Positions 19,747-29,109 of a DNA stretch of 37,466 nt are shown here, piece after piece. The position numbers were made by a program, and so were the translations under genes. Positions within the stretch are counted from its first letter, which is position 1; each line of letters opens with the position of its first letter. This DNA comes from Corallochytrium limacisporum (taxonomy: Eukaryota; Opisthokonta). The notes under the pieces were generated by a model. It made no database searches and had not been told where the DNA came from. It saw nothing but the letters and a program-made list of their open reading frames with translations. The DNA lies in assembly GCA_002811645.1 (NCBI GenBank), contig PDIP01000099.1, positions 1 through 37,466 of the forward strand, written 5' to 3'.

Positions 19747-20673
19747 CTACGATTCATCAATTTCCTCCAGGAACTCATTCACCGCCGACACAAACTGCTG
19801 CGGCCGTTCCGCATGGAGCCAGTGCCCGGCATCCAGGTATTTGAGCTCCATCTCTGGAAAGAGCTGCTTGATCTTGGGTTCCTTGTCCTTTGTGATGTAA
19901 TCGGCCTTGCTGCCACCCAGGAAGAGTGTGGGACCATCGTAGGTGGTGTCGATCTCCAGCCAGTCCGCAACGTGGGGTAAATTCTTCAGGATGGCTGGCA
20001 CATTCGAACGCCAATAAAATTGATCCGTCTCGTCGTCTTTGGCCAGGTTGGTCAGTAGAAACTGGGTGATGGTTTGGTTGGGTGTGACCGGATCAATCTG
20101 TTTCGCTATCTCGTTCCGTGATTTCACATTGAGATCGGCGGCCAGCATGGCCAGCATGTAGCCTTCCATTTCCCCGAAGTTTTGGTACTTTACCGGTGCA
20201 ACGTCGGCCACAATCAGTGCAGTAATGAGTTCCGGCCTGCGCAGGGCTAAATGCATGACAGTTTTGCCACCCATTGAATGCCCTAGGACGATCGCCCGCT
20301 TGTACGTTGAGTGACGCTCGATGAAGCTTGCAATGTCGTCCGCCATGGAATCGTAGCACATATGTTCACGGTGCGGTGATTCACCATGATTGCGCATATC
20401 TACGGCGTAAATGGCTCGCTTCGATCCACCGGGCTTCCGGGACATTGATTTGGAAAGGGACTTCCAGTTTGCACGGTTTCCCAGCATGCCATGGCAAATA
20501 ATCAACGGCACACCTTCCTCTTCGTAACTATCGATTTGGGCCTCTGTCAGGGTGAACTGAAGGTCAACCGAGCCTGTGGTTGTTGAATATGTCCGCGCTC
20601 CTTGACGTGCCACAGTCCGTCGTAATGATACCAGCGGAGGTCCCCGCATGCGAACTAGTCTCGTGCCGATCAT
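19747..20673 (-). CDS. ABHD11: Alpha/beta hydrolase, ABHD11 family, mitochondrial
   Basis: Serine hydrolase of the ABHD11 family, a mitochondrial matrix enzyme linked in mammals to protecting lipoylated 2-oxoglutarate dehydrogenase. The oxyanion-side HGMLGN motif is at 61-66. The nucleophile elbow GHSMGGK has S133. The acid is probably D258 (in a GGSKADY segment) and the catalytic histidine H284 lies in AGHWLHAERP, a segment typical of ABHD11. The first in-frame ATG (reverse of 20671-20673) gives 308 residues. Its first 30 residues are arginine-rich without acidic residues and end in RTYS, a good presequence. The frame remains open ten codons further, but only to a GTG. No intron is visible. 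It is tandem with the unknown gene upstream (277 bp away) and converges on MTRFR. Confidence 0.93.
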   Translation of the reverse strand: MIGTRLVRMRGPPLVSLRRTVARQGARTYSTTTGSVDLQFTLTEAQIDSYEEEGVPLIICHGMLGNRANWKSLSKSMSRKPGGSKRAIYAVDMRNHGESPHREHMCYDSMADDIASFIERHSTYKRAIVLGHSMGGKTVMHLALRRPELITALIVADVAPVKYQNFGEMEGYMLAMLAADLNVKSRNEIAKQIDPVTPNQTITQFLLTNLAKDDETDQFYWRSNVPAILKNLPHVADWLEIDTTYDGPTLFLGGSKADYITKDKEPKIKQLFPEMELKYLDAGHWLHAERPQQFVSAVNEFLEEIDES

Positions 20674-20923
20674 GCTGCCTTTGCGCCAATCATACACACT
20701 CACAGGTTTTTAGAAAATCTATCTTCTTTAACGTTGTTTCATTGTTTTAGATATGATTCTGGGCATCCTGACAAAACTTGTTTTGCCAATGACTCAAGAG
20801 GGCTGTAACGTCCGACATTGAACTACCAGCAAATTGAGTGTATCACCGGATGCGCGGGTCGTGTTTCTGCCCCGATCAAGTGAAATTTCCCAGGGCACGG
20901 GGCCGGTGGGGGAGGGTGGGGAG

Positions 20924-20941
20924 CCCCCTCCGGGGGGGGGG
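20924..20941. repeat. C-run/G-run self-complementary element
   Basis: Five C, a TCC spacer and ten G, ending 10 bp before the last base of the unknown gene's stop codon. It sits in the 277 bp gap between that gene and ABHD11. It could fold into a GC hairpin. One of five such elements in the window. Confidence 0.7.
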
Positions 20942-20950
20942 TCTGGCCTC

Positions 20951-22768
20951 TCAATCCCCCGCGACTTTCACGAGTCCCTGTACCGCGCCGATGGTCTCCT
21001 TGGACAGCATACCATCAGCTCTTACAGCTTTGAGGGTCTCTAATAGAGCGTTGCGGCGCCGCTGAAGCTCAGCGTCGTCTTTTTGGGGGGCGGTGCGGGC
21101 CCAATTATCTTGGGTCCATTCCACCAGAGCATTAAGGACGGCGGATGTAGCATCAGTATCAACTTTTTGATTTGTCGCATGAACAGCAATCAGCTGAGCA
21201 AGCTGTAGGGGAAACACTGCACCTCGCCTGGTCTCATCGCGCAGGGCTACAGTGGCAAAAGCCTCAATGATGCAGCGTCCGTGCCACGTTGCATTCGGGA
21301 TTCTTGCGGTGGCGAGGAGGGCATCCAAGAGATGTTCAGTGTCTACATGCGCCGATTGCATGGTTGCTACGATGCTGGCCCCTGACACATCAAAGCGCAT
21401 AATAGCCTGCAAGCCTCCGGATAAATCCATGGCCTCGGATTGCCAGTCGATACCAGCTAGTGACGGGTGTAGGTGACTGCCTGTTTCCAGCCAGTCCTGG
21501 ATAGCGTCAATCACAAGGGCCTGGCCTAGGCGAATGATATACCATGGGCAGGGTTTCACAGACAAGCCGTTTGGCACTAGAAGGCAGCACAGGACTTCTG
21601 CCACCTGTTTGAGAAATGCTCGAACTCTGCGGGACTCCATGCCCTCACAAAAGGACTCTGTCAACCCAAACACGAAAGATCCAGTTTGCTCCTCTCCGGA
21701 AATCAAAGGAACCATTTTGATTAATGTCCGCCGGCGTGTTCGTTCCTGTTCTCGTTCTACTGGATTGCTTGTTTTGCCAGTCAGGCATGAACACAAGTCC
21801 TGCATGATAATGCGACCGATAAGAGTGAGCAGATGGGATCGCATGCCTTGAATAAAGTCCCTCGTCATGCCAACCCCAGGTTGCACCCGATGGCAGCACA
21901 AGATTGAGGACAGGAGTGAGAAGCCACAATCAATGTCAGCCCAGGACTGCATTGTCATCTTTGGACAGACTTCAAACATGATCAGAGCACGGATATCAAA
22001 TGTCAACGCCAGACTCGCCATGCGCTCCAGCCTGCTGTTTATGTTGTCAAGATCCTTCTTCGTGCTATCACTCACGCAATCCTTGTACACCTCTAGGAAG
22101 CCAAATTCAAAGAGCGATAACCCTCTATCTGGCTGTGGTCTGGTCTGCAGCAGGGAGCCTAGGTGTTTAGCAATCACTTCAAATGTCAAACTCCGCTGCA
22201 CCCTCAATGGGTTCGGGTCGCGATCCACACACAGGATGGGAGCGACCAATGTTTTCTGGGCGATGCTGTTGACAATTTCGTACACCACCATCTCTGGTAC
22301 TTGGCACAGTAGTATTGCCATGTTTACAAGCTCCGGTGTCTCTGGATCATCGTCAATCAATGATTTCCTTTGCCATTCCACGAACTCACCAGTGTCTGTG
22401 TGCCCAGTCGTAGCCATTCGTGAGAATATTGATCGCAAGCAGCGTATCTGAGACACACTGCCATGCCTGGGCACCCAACCATGCCGCTGTGTTAAGGAAA
22501 TCTTGCACGCATCGTATGCATACGTACGCACAAACTTGCTGGAGACCAGTTGGTCTCCGGCTTCCCCGAGATCGACAGTTTCCAGGTACCTTGCGAGCTC
22601 GATAAGATCTTCCCCTGGGCTGTCTTCAGTCTCGGGTAGGGTTTGTCCAGGTTCGAAAGCTATGGAAGGATCCGCACTCCGGGCTGTAGCATAACGCTCT
22701 GCTAACTCTCTCCGTCGCTGGTCCAGTCCAGACAGCTTCTCGTGCATTGGTTGCCCGGTCAATTTCAT
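20951..22768 (-). CDS. Conserved-looking hypothetical protein, all-helical (605 residues)
   Basis: I do not recognise this protein. The frame is 605 residues, bounded upstream by an in-frame TAG four codons before the ATG, so the start is well fixed (G at -3). Its balanced codon use resembles its neighbours. The sequence looks almost entirely alpha-helical, with repeated amphipathic stretches of 15-25 residues rich in leucine, isoleucine and alanine. It has no signal peptide, no convincing membrane span and no catalytic motif. That pattern fits a HEAT/ARM-like scaffold. Residues 1-60 are charged and polar, and the C-terminal 70 residues form charged helices. TELO2-interacting proteins (TTI2 type) were considered, but no diagnostic motif was found. 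It is divergent from the OCRL-like gene. The 633 bp between them probably holds both promoters. Confidence 0.8.
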   Translation of the reverse strand: MKLTGQPMHEKLSGLDQRRRELAERYATARSADPSIAFEPGQTLPETEDSPGEDLIELARYLETVDLGEAGDQLVSSKFVRTYAYDACKISLTQRHGWVPRHGSVSQIRCLRSIFSRMATTGHTDTGEFVEWQRKSLIDDDPETPELVNMAILLCQVPEMVVYEIVNSIAQKTLVAPILCVDRDPNPLRVQRSLTFEVIAKHLGSLLQTRPQPDRGLSLFEFGFLEVYKDCVSDSTKKDLDNINSRLERMASLALTFDIRALIMFEVCPKMTMQSWADIDCGFSLLSSILCCHRVQPGVGMTRDFIQGMRSHLLTLIGRIIMQDLCSCLTGKTSNPVEREQERTRRRTLIKMVPLISGEEQTGSFVFGLTESFCEGMESRRVRAFLKQVAEVLCCLLVPNGLSVKPCPWYIIRLGQALVIDAIQDWLETGSHLHPSLAGIDWQSEAMDLSGGLQAIMRFDVSGASIVATMQSAHVDTEHLLDALLATARIPNATWHGRCIIEAFATVALRDETRRGAVFPLQLAQLIAVHATNQKVDTDATSAVLNALVEWTQDNWARTAPQKDDAELQRRRNALLETLKAVRADGMLSKETIGAVQGLVKVAGD

Positions 22769-23401
22769 TGCGTCTATCTATGCCCGATCCGGGCTCAATT
22801 CTCCTTCTCTATCATCTGGTCACCTACGTACGTCTCTTCTTTTACAACTCTGCAGTTGTGGTCCCACTGAATCACGGTCTGCATCGGAAATACCAGAAGG
22901 GTCAGAGCTGAAGCTGAGTGCCGTGCGTATTTGCGCCACGGGGGAAGGGCGAGTGGAGATTCACGGAATGGCCAAGGCCCCCTCGCCCGGGCGCGCCTCG
23001 CCCCCCATTCGACCAGGAAGAGTCCACCCGCGTCCGGACGGCCCCCCTTTTGGAGATTCCAATCCGTGTGCCGTGCTAGGCACCGTATTCCGTTTTCTAA
23101 CAGTGCGCTAATTGCGGACGATGATCCACTGCTTTGAGCATTTCTATTAAGCGCATTGTACGTATTCGTGAGCACTGAGTCGCAGGTGACGAACCATTGG
23201 GTCCGGGACCGCTTACAGCTCATTAAGGTAGACTGCTGTAAGATCGTTCGAAATGCCGGCTGACAATACAAGATACTTAACAACTACGCTTGGGGGCGCA
23301 AACAGTCGGACTACAAAGTATAGATGATGACTTTTGTTTGCACAAAATGTAATACATCATGGGATACGTTGGGACTTAGGTAGACAACATCAACCACCAC
23401 C
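22769..23401. other. Divergent promoter region, unknown gene / OCRL-like gene
   Basis: 633 bp between two divergent start codons. It has a GC-rich core around 22960-23060. The minus-strand open frame at 22795-23283 (162 codons) has no recognisable features and covers the whole gap, so I treat it as chance. ATAGAT occurs in sense orientation close to both starts (22776-22781 on minus, 23320-23325 on plus). Confidence 0.6.
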
Positions 23402-26029
23402 ATGCCGGAACTGCAGAAATTGCCTGTCATGCTCCTAGGAGCTGGTGTCGAACAAAGTGTGTTATTAGTCATTGAAGGCGCACCGCTCGGATCCGAGGAC
23501 TCACGGCGACTGGACTTGTATAATGTACCTCCTACAGGGAAGGACACGGAACGGTCAATGATTCTATCCACAGGCATCACCAAGACTGCCCCGAAGGCAT
23601 CCATGGTGAAAGGTGGACAGCATGATGGTTCCGTCGTCCGATTGGCAGTCACAGAGGAAGGAAACGAATTTGATGAGGACGACACGGACGACTTTCTCAA
23701 TCTTAGATTTGTCGGAGGTGAGAAGGAAGCAAAACAGTTCTTGGATCTTTTGGAGGAGTGTCGCAAGTTTGCCAGTCAAGAGGAGTCAACGAAAGGCGGT
23801 GGGGCTCTCTTCATGGACTCTGCCGTGCTGGACGAGGCTCCGAAAGTGTCCTTAGAAAGCAGTAGTGCCATCACTGAGACAGACCGAAGCGCGGTTGATG
23901 ACGAGAGTCGAATTTTCCGCACCGACTTTATGCGCCTGAGTTCCAGTCACTACGATCCAAGCAAGTTTAATAGCCTAAAGGAGGAATGGATTCTTAGGAA
24001 GATGAAGCAGAGACGGCTTGATTACTGTACTACGTTGCCCGTGCGAGTGCTGTGTGGCACCTTCAATGTGGGTTTGCAACCGGCTATGGAGGCTGTGGAC
24101 ATATGGTTGCAGGAAAGCCCACCACCGGAAATCATTGTCGTGGGATTCCAGGAGGTAGACCTGAGCGCCGAGACCCTGTACAGCTTCGAGGACACTAGGG
24201 GTGCCATTGCGTGGCGGGAGGTGGTGGAGGAGGCTCTGGATCGCTACGAGAACACGTCATACTACTGTGTGGCCACCCGACAACTGATTGGCGTATATCT
24301 AGTCGTCTACGTCAAGACCAGTCTGCGCAATGCGGTGTCACGGGTTTCCGGTACATACGTCAAGTGCGGTGCCCTCGGTGGCAGGGTTGGCAACAAGGGA
24401 TGCTGTGCCATTCGCATGAAGGTCTTTGACTCATCTTTCCTCTTCATCAATGCGCACTTCGTTCACCAGCATGGTGCAGTGGAAAGACGGAATGCAAACT
24501 TTGACACCATAAGAACGGATCTTGAGGCACGTTGGGGTCAGAAGATCTATGAATATGATCACGTCATATGGATGGGTGACTTTAACTATCGAGTCGATTT
24601 GGAGAATGCTACAGTCCGTCAGCACATCATGGACACCAACATTGAGACTCTGCTCAAGCATGATCAACTGACGCGGGAGCGCAAGGCAGGCCGGACTTTC
24701 AACGGCTTTGCCGAGGGTCCCATTGATTTCTTGCCAACCTACAAGTTCGATCTCAAGACCAACACCTATGACACCAGCGAAAAGATGAGGGTTCCCGGCT
24801 ACACTGACCGCATTCTTTGGATGGGAGTCAATATGAAGCAGGAGCGCTATGAGGCCCACTTTGACCTCCTTATCAGTGACCACAAGCCAGTCAGTTCTGT
24901 ATTCTTCGTGAAAGCGTATGAGGAGGTGCCGACTGAAAAGAAGGAGGTCCTCACAGAACTGATAAAGGAAATGGACCGCATGGAGAATGACTTGATCCCA
25001 GATGTCACGTTGGAGACCAATATGCTAGACTTTGGTACCGTTCAGTACGGTACCAGGCTACGTAAGATAGTAAAGGTTACCAACACAGGAGAGGTTATGA
25101 CACAGTTCCGCTTCATTCCCAAGTTGGATCAGCCCAACATTTGCGAACGTTGGTTGTCCATGGCGCCGACTCAGGGAATCCTTGACGTCGGCGAATCCGT
25201 TGAATTAGCCTTCGAACTGCACATTGATAACGAGGAGGCGCGCACTTTGAGTCACAATTCATACTCTCTCCAGGGAAATCCAGTTGACTTGCAGGACATT
25301 GTGATCCTGCATCTGGAGAATGGCAAGGACTACTTCATCGTCGCCACGGCCCAGTACACCCCAACCTGTTTCGGTGCAGCTCTTACAGATCTGGTGCGTA
25401 TCCACGAACCCATCCGTGACGGGAAGGGTATCGATGAAGAGGCTGAGCCCCTTGTAGTGCCCAAGGAGCTCAAGAACATGGCCCGTGCGTTGCTCACTCC
25501 GCCCCTACCGGAGCCCACGGCGTTTCTGCAGACTGCCCTGGTGGAGAACGTACAAATGATCCGTCATACTCTCGACCGCAACGAAGACCTTGCTGAGCTC
25601 GAGGCTCCCCACTCAGCGTTGGCCGAGGCCTTTGTGTTCTTCCTTGCCAGTCTGAAGGTGCCCTTGGTGCCCTTCAACCAGCAGGATGCGCTGCTGGTCA
25701 ACCCGGGAGATCCGAAACAGGTGTTGGAGCTGATGCAGAAGCTGCCTGCGCCGCACGCGAAATCCGTAGAGCTCGTGGTCGGTGTCTTTGTCAAGATCAT
25801 CCGCAGTGCTCAGCACGGGATGTTGTTGACCGCTCTGGCATCGATGCTCGCACACATTATCATCCGACCGCCTGCACTGCGCAAGGAACAGCATCGTTTG
25901 GCGCAGAAGGAACGGCGAAGGGCCAGCACGACCGCTGCAGTGGGAAAGGGCATCAGAGTCACGCTCATGGAGACGCTATTGGGTAACATGGAGGCGGTAG
26001 AGCTGGAGCACTTGGACACAAAATTCTAG
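23402..26029 (+). CDS. OCRL: Inositol polyphosphate 5-phosphatase, OCRL/INPP5B type
   Basis: Removes the 5-phosphate from PI(4,5)P2 and PI(3,4,5)P3 on Golgi, endosome and plasma membranes. The 875-residue layout is that of OCRL/INPP5B (about 900). It has an N-terminal PH-like region (about 1-125), a linker, and the catalytic domain from about 214. Catalytic motifs are GTFNVG, GFQEVDLSAET, WMGDFNYR (390-397), FLPTYKFD, PGYTDRILW (from 465) and SDHKPV (492-497). An ASH domain (534-655) carries the LDFGTVQYG signature and is followed by a C-terminal RhoGAP-like domain (about 690-860). The catalytic arginine-finger segment of active RhoGAPs is not visible, as in OCRL itself, so this domain is probably for binding. 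All catalytic 5-phosphatase motifs are intact. The ATG at 23402 lies in a strong context (accaccATG). No intron is visible. It converges on NDUFB3. Confidence 0.95.
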   Translation: MPELQKLPVMLLGAGVEQSVLLVIEGAPLGSEDSRRLDLYNVPPTGKDTERSMILSTGITKTAPKASMVKGGQHDGSVVRLAVTEEGNEFDEDDTDDFLNLRFVGGEKEAKQFLDLLEECRKFASQEESTKGGGALFMDSAVLDEAPKVSLESSSAITETDRSAVDDESRIFRTDFMRLSSSHYDPSKFNSLKEEWILRKMKQRRLDYCTTLPVRVLCGTFNVGLQPAMEAVDIWLQESPPPEIIVVGFQEVDLSAETLYSFEDTRGAIAWREVVEEALDRYENTSYYCVATRQLIGVYLVVYVKTSLRNAVSRVSGTYVKCGALGGRVGNKGCCAIRMKVFDSSFLFINAHFVHQHGAVERRNANFDTIRTDLEARWGQKIYEYDHVIWMGDFNYRVDLENATVRQHIMDTNIETLLKHDQLTRERKAGRTFNGFAEGPIDFLPTYKFDLKTNTYDTSEKMRVPGYTDRILWMGVNMKQERYEAHFDLLISDHKPVSSVFFVKAYEEVPTEKKEVLTELIKEMDRMENDLIPDVTLETNMLDFGTVQYGTRLRKIVKVTNTGEVMTQFRFIPKLDQPNICERWLSMAPTQGILDVGESVELAFELHIDNEEARTLSHNSYSLQGNPVDLQDIVILHLENGKDYFIVATAQYTPTCFGAALTDLVRIHEPIRDGKGIDEEAEPLVVPKELKNMARALLTPPLPEPTAFLQTALVENVQMIRHTLDRNEDLAELEAPHSALAEAFVFFLASLKVPLVPFNQQDALLVNPGDPKQVLELMQKLPAPHAKSVELVVGVFVKIIRSAQHGMLLTALASMLAHIIIRPPALRKEQHRLAQKERRRASTTAAVGKGIRVTLMETLLGNMEAVELEHLDTKF

Positions 26030-26202
26030 AAAGAGGCAGAACGATATACTGATTCCTCGATGACAGTCTATGCTACGTCCCGTTGTTAGTGCAATTGACT
26101 GCTTGGCGAGTCTGTAAGGTGTAAGACTGGTCTTAGTGTATTACATTTCGATGTATTATATCCATTTGATCCCGATAGTTTCGGATCGGAAATTTACTAT
26201 CC

Positions 26203-26208
26203 TTTATT
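26203..26208 (-). terminator. Candidate poly(A) signal for NDUFB3
   Basis: AATAAA on the minus strand about 22 nt past the NDUFB3 stop codon at 26231-26233, inside the 201 bp convergent gap. Confidence 0.55.
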
Positions 26209-26230
26209 TATATTGCACTGTACACGTGTT

Positions 26231-26615
26231 TCAGTGGTGCTCTCCATGCCCGTGGTGGTCGTCATGACCGCTAAATTGGTCCAGGGCAGCGGCGACCACA
26301 AAGATACCGAAACCAATACCAATGCCAGGGGCCACTTTCCGGAGGTTGTTTGACAGACTAATGCCAGATGCGTACCGCCACGCCTCATTGCGGGCCCAGG
26401 GATCTTTCCGTACCATGTTGCCCAAGTTCTTTGAGATTATATCAACTAGACGCACGATCTGATCCAAACCAAATGGTACTTTAACTGTCCGAACTCTTTC
26501 GGCGCAAACTGGTAAACAAACATCTTATACGTATAATGGCAGTGCTTTCTGTACCTGGACACTCAAGAGTATAGTGTTTCCATAAATCGCAGGTGTTTTG
26601 CCCTTTATCTGTCAT
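26231..26615 (-). CDS. NDUFB3: NADH:ubiquinone oxidoreductase subunit B12 (NDUFB3), probably two exons
   Basis: Accessory single-span subunit of the membrane arm of mitochondrial complex I. The certain core (26231-26416) has the family signature RKDPWARNEAWRY, one hydrophobic helix and a histidine-rich tail (HDDHHGHGEHH), as in fungal and animal B12. The first in-frame ATG (26414-26416) gives only 61 residues. The frame stays open upstream to an in-frame TAA near 26540. The segment just before that ATG (VDIISKNLGNMVRKDPW) aligns position by position with human LETIQKKLAAKGLRDPW, so it must be coding. No ATG lies in the unspliced upstream frame. Removing a 46-nt GTACAG...ACCAG segment (26509-26554) joins it in phase to an ATG at 26613-26615 and gives 112 residues. 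Identity is secure; the first exon is inferred. A non-ATG start is the alternative. Confidence 0.8.
26509..26554 (-). other. Candidate 46-nt intron in NDUFB3
   Basis: On the minus strand the segment begins GTACAG after CCAG and ends TTTGTTTACCAG, a good acceptor with a short pyrimidine tract. Excision removes the in-frame TAA and restores an ATG-initiated frame. The donor is not optimal, and 46 nt is very short. Confidence 0.35.
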
Positions 26616-28159
26616 CCATCCAATCCCTACAAGCTCCAACAACACTCAGAAATCAAGGTCGATGGCTCCTACGCAAAACCCGTTACAGCGTCACGCCCTC
26701 GCATACACACACAACTTGCCGGGAGGCCCCCCCCCGAGGGGTTTCAGCCACGTTCAAAGGCCTTGCTGCCCGGAACACAACCCCGAGGTCCCCCCCCCCT
26801 CCCACCACCACCACGGGGTAAGCAAGGGGTCCAGGGATCGTCGCTCCCCTTTGCCCTCGCCTCCCCTGCTCTTGCACCCTCCCTCCCCCAGAGGAACAGC
26901 AGCAAACCCAGCGACACCAACTTTTCATCCGGGGAAACGAAGGGGAAGCAAAGGAAGGAAAAAAGAGTGGTAGTTGTTGGCAGGCCGCCCCCCCCCCCTC
27001 GCCCCCAACTCGGTGTTAGTGTCCCCCTCCCGCACGGGACGTGTGTGTCGCGACCGCGGGCTGGGGAACTGTGGCAGTGGGCCCGTGTTTGGTGTCCTCC
27101 TCCTCTGCGCGTGTGTATTGAATACAGAGCCCGCCAGAACTGGCAACCCGGAGGTAAACGTCGGTTTGGTTGGTTCAAGACTGGGGCCAAATTTTTGTCA
27201 TAGTGGCCCGTCCTGAGAAGGAAGTTTATGGAGTAACCTCGTTGCCAAAAAAGCAAATAAAAGAGCTGGGCATCGTTAGATTAGGAGCGGTGGAGAAGGC
27301 CTCCCCAGCGGTGTGTGTGTATGTGTGTGTGAGTGTCGACGGCGTTCAGACCCCGCACCAGGGCTGGCTGCACACTGGCGCCTTTCGTTCTCCCACTTTC
27401 GCTTTGTCCCCCCCCCCTCTCTCTCTCTCTCTGTGTGTTCATTTTCTTCTTCCTCTTCACCCCTCCTTCCCCCCATTTTTTTTTTGTTTCTTTGTTTTCT
27501 CTCTCTCTGTGCCACACACTTCTTCGGCCCTGCTCCGTCTTTTTTATCGCCACGCCGCGTCCGGGTTTGCGGATAAAAAGTGGGACGGCCACAAAACCCC
27601 AACGGCCGGCTCGTCCCCGCGGCGGAGGAGGAGGGAATGGGGGGGGGGAGGAGGAGGAAAAGGGGGAGGGGGCCGACTAGGCCTGGGGGAGGCAGGGCCA
27701 GAGCGCAGGGCGCACACATACGCGCATACACCTGCGCGGCTCATCACGGAGTGGGAACAAGAATGGAACAAAGGGAAGGGAAGAGGGGGGTGTGAAGGAG
27801 GGGAGGGGGGGAGGAATTTCTGCGGGGAAGGAGCGCGGACAGTGCCGCAGGGAACGAGGAGACCCGGGACGGCTGCGCTGCCAACGTGAAGGAAAAGGAT
27901 AACAATGCAGGCACGGAGTCCCAAACTGAAACCAGCGCACCAAAGGTACTTGTTACAATAATTCTCAGATTTTTGAATCCATGAGGGTCACTGGACCGAA
28001 CACAACAGGAAAAAGCAACAATATTTATTGGAACTGTGCGAGAAGAGGATCTGAGCCGATGGGCAGAATGTAAATCACCGAAAAAGCTCTTTGTAAAGCA
28101 GGATATTCGGTAACGTAAGGAGCATTCATAGATAAGCTGCACAGATAGCAACCATAACA
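26616..28159. other. 1.5 kb gene-free divergent region, NDUFB3 / ING
   Basis: Low-complexity sequence with C runs at 26727-26735, 26790-26799, 26988-26998 and 27408-27417, a G run at 27639-27648, a TG tract at 27311-27331 and a CT tract at 27417-27432. It has GGA/GAG-rich sequence at 27620-27830. Positions 27900-28159 are normal in composition and form the ING 5' flank. Long open frames here (for example 27170-27889) translate to proline-, serine- or arginine-rich low-complexity peptides and are not supported. The G-rich stretch at 27639-27672 could form a G-quadruplex. Confidence 0.65.
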
Positions 28160-29017
28160 ATGGCCACGTCAGACAAAATGGCCGGTACCTACGTGGAAAG
28201 GTACATTGACACTGTCAATGGCCTACCGGCACAGTTGTACAGGTCAATGACAGACTTCCGTACGGCTTCAGGCAACGCTCAGGCATGTTACAATTTGCTG
28301 GAGAAGCTCGGAGCGATGGATCCTAGTGAGACTTCAGAGGACGACATTTACATGATGTCCTTGAACCTTCGGGAGCGTCTGAACGAAATTCTTATGCTTG
28401 CCGAGGAAAAAGTATTCCTGGCTCAGGGCATTGAGGATCAGATTGACCGGAATATTAAGCGTCTTGACCTGGATCTCAAGAAATACGAGCAGCAGGTGAT
28501 AGATGAGCGCACTGGAGAGGCACAGAAGAAAGAAAGTGCCAAGTCGGGCAAGAAAAAAGACTTGGAGAAGAAGAAGGCCGCATCCAAAGCCAAGGCTGAG
28601 CGGGCGGCAATGGAGGCCGCAGTGAGTGCTAAGGAAAAGAAGAAGAATAAGGCCAAGGCAAAGAAAGAGAATGAAAAGAAGGCTAAGGCAAATTCCAAGG
28701 CTTCTGCGAAGGCCTCCAAGTCAAAGTCCAACAAGAAAGAGACCAACAGCAAGAGCACTCCCAAGAAGAAGGCCAAGTCGGCGGCTAAGGATAAGAAGTC
28801 AAGGGCACCACCCAAATCCAATGAAAACGGAGATGACGATCCCGACAAGTTCTGCATTTGTGGTGGTCCTTCCTACGGCGAGATGATTGGTTGTGACAAC
28901 GACGATTGTGAGATTGAATGGTTCCACTTTGGCTGTGTTGGTCTCAAGACGAAGCCCAAGGGTGACTGGTACTGCCCAGCCTGCCGCAAGAAGCGTGCAA
29001 AGGAAGGCAAGAAATAA
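28160..29017 (+). CDS. ING-family PHD-finger chromatin protein
   Basis: Nuclear reader subunit of histone acetyltransferase or deacetylase complexes. Residues 10-110 form the helical ING domain, with [13 protein letters not shown] at the front and the typical [13 protein letters not shown] segment. A 115-residue linker (about 115-228) is almost wholly K/A/S/E, a basic disordered region. The C-terminal PHD finger begins at C232 ([17 protein letters not shown]) and keeps the full Cys4-His-Cys3 set. The aromatic-cage tyrosine, the methionine, the acidic pair and the tryptophan (WFHFGC) needed to bind H3K4me3 are all present. The protein ends nine residues after the last zinc cysteine, more like ING4/5 than ING1/2, which have a polybasic extension. 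The ATG (aacaATGg) is in a strong context. AATAAA lies 87 nt past the stop. Confidence 0.94.
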   Translation: MATSDKMAGTYVERYIDTVNGLPAQLYRSMTDFRTASGNAQACYNLLEKLGAMDPSETSEDDIYMMSLNLRERLNEILMLAEEKVFLAQGIEDQIDRNIKRLDLDLKKYEQQVIDERTGEAQKKESAKSGKKKDLEKKKAASKAKAERAAMEAAVSAKEKKKNKAKAKKENEKKAKANSKASAKASKSKSNKKETNSKSTPKKKAKSAAKDKKSRAPPKSNENGDDDPDKFCICGGPSYGEMIGCDNDDCEIEWFHFGCVGLKTKPKGDWYCPACRKKRAKEGKK

Positions 29018-29103
29018 GTCTTACAGGTCACTAACCGTCATTTCCATCATATTTTTCATCATCCATCACACACGCATCATGACAAGAACATGTTACAGTC
29101 ATC

Positions 29104-29109
29104 AATAAA
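29104..29109 (+). terminator. Candidate poly(A) signal for the ING gene
   Basis: AATAAA 87 nt after the TAA stop of the ING gene, at the far end of a T- and CAT-rich 3' flank. Confidence 0.6.

Noticed and set aside
22795-23283. 162-codon minus-strand frame in the divergent gap
   Set aside because: No recognisable motif, occupies the only possible promoter space of two real genes, and its composition follows a local GC-rich stretch.
26593-27924. Several overlapping frames of 120-240 codons on both strands
   Set aside because: All are proline-, serine-, glycine- or arginine-rich translations of C/G/CT low-complexity DNA. Frames overlap on both strands, as expected for stop-poor GC-rich sequence.
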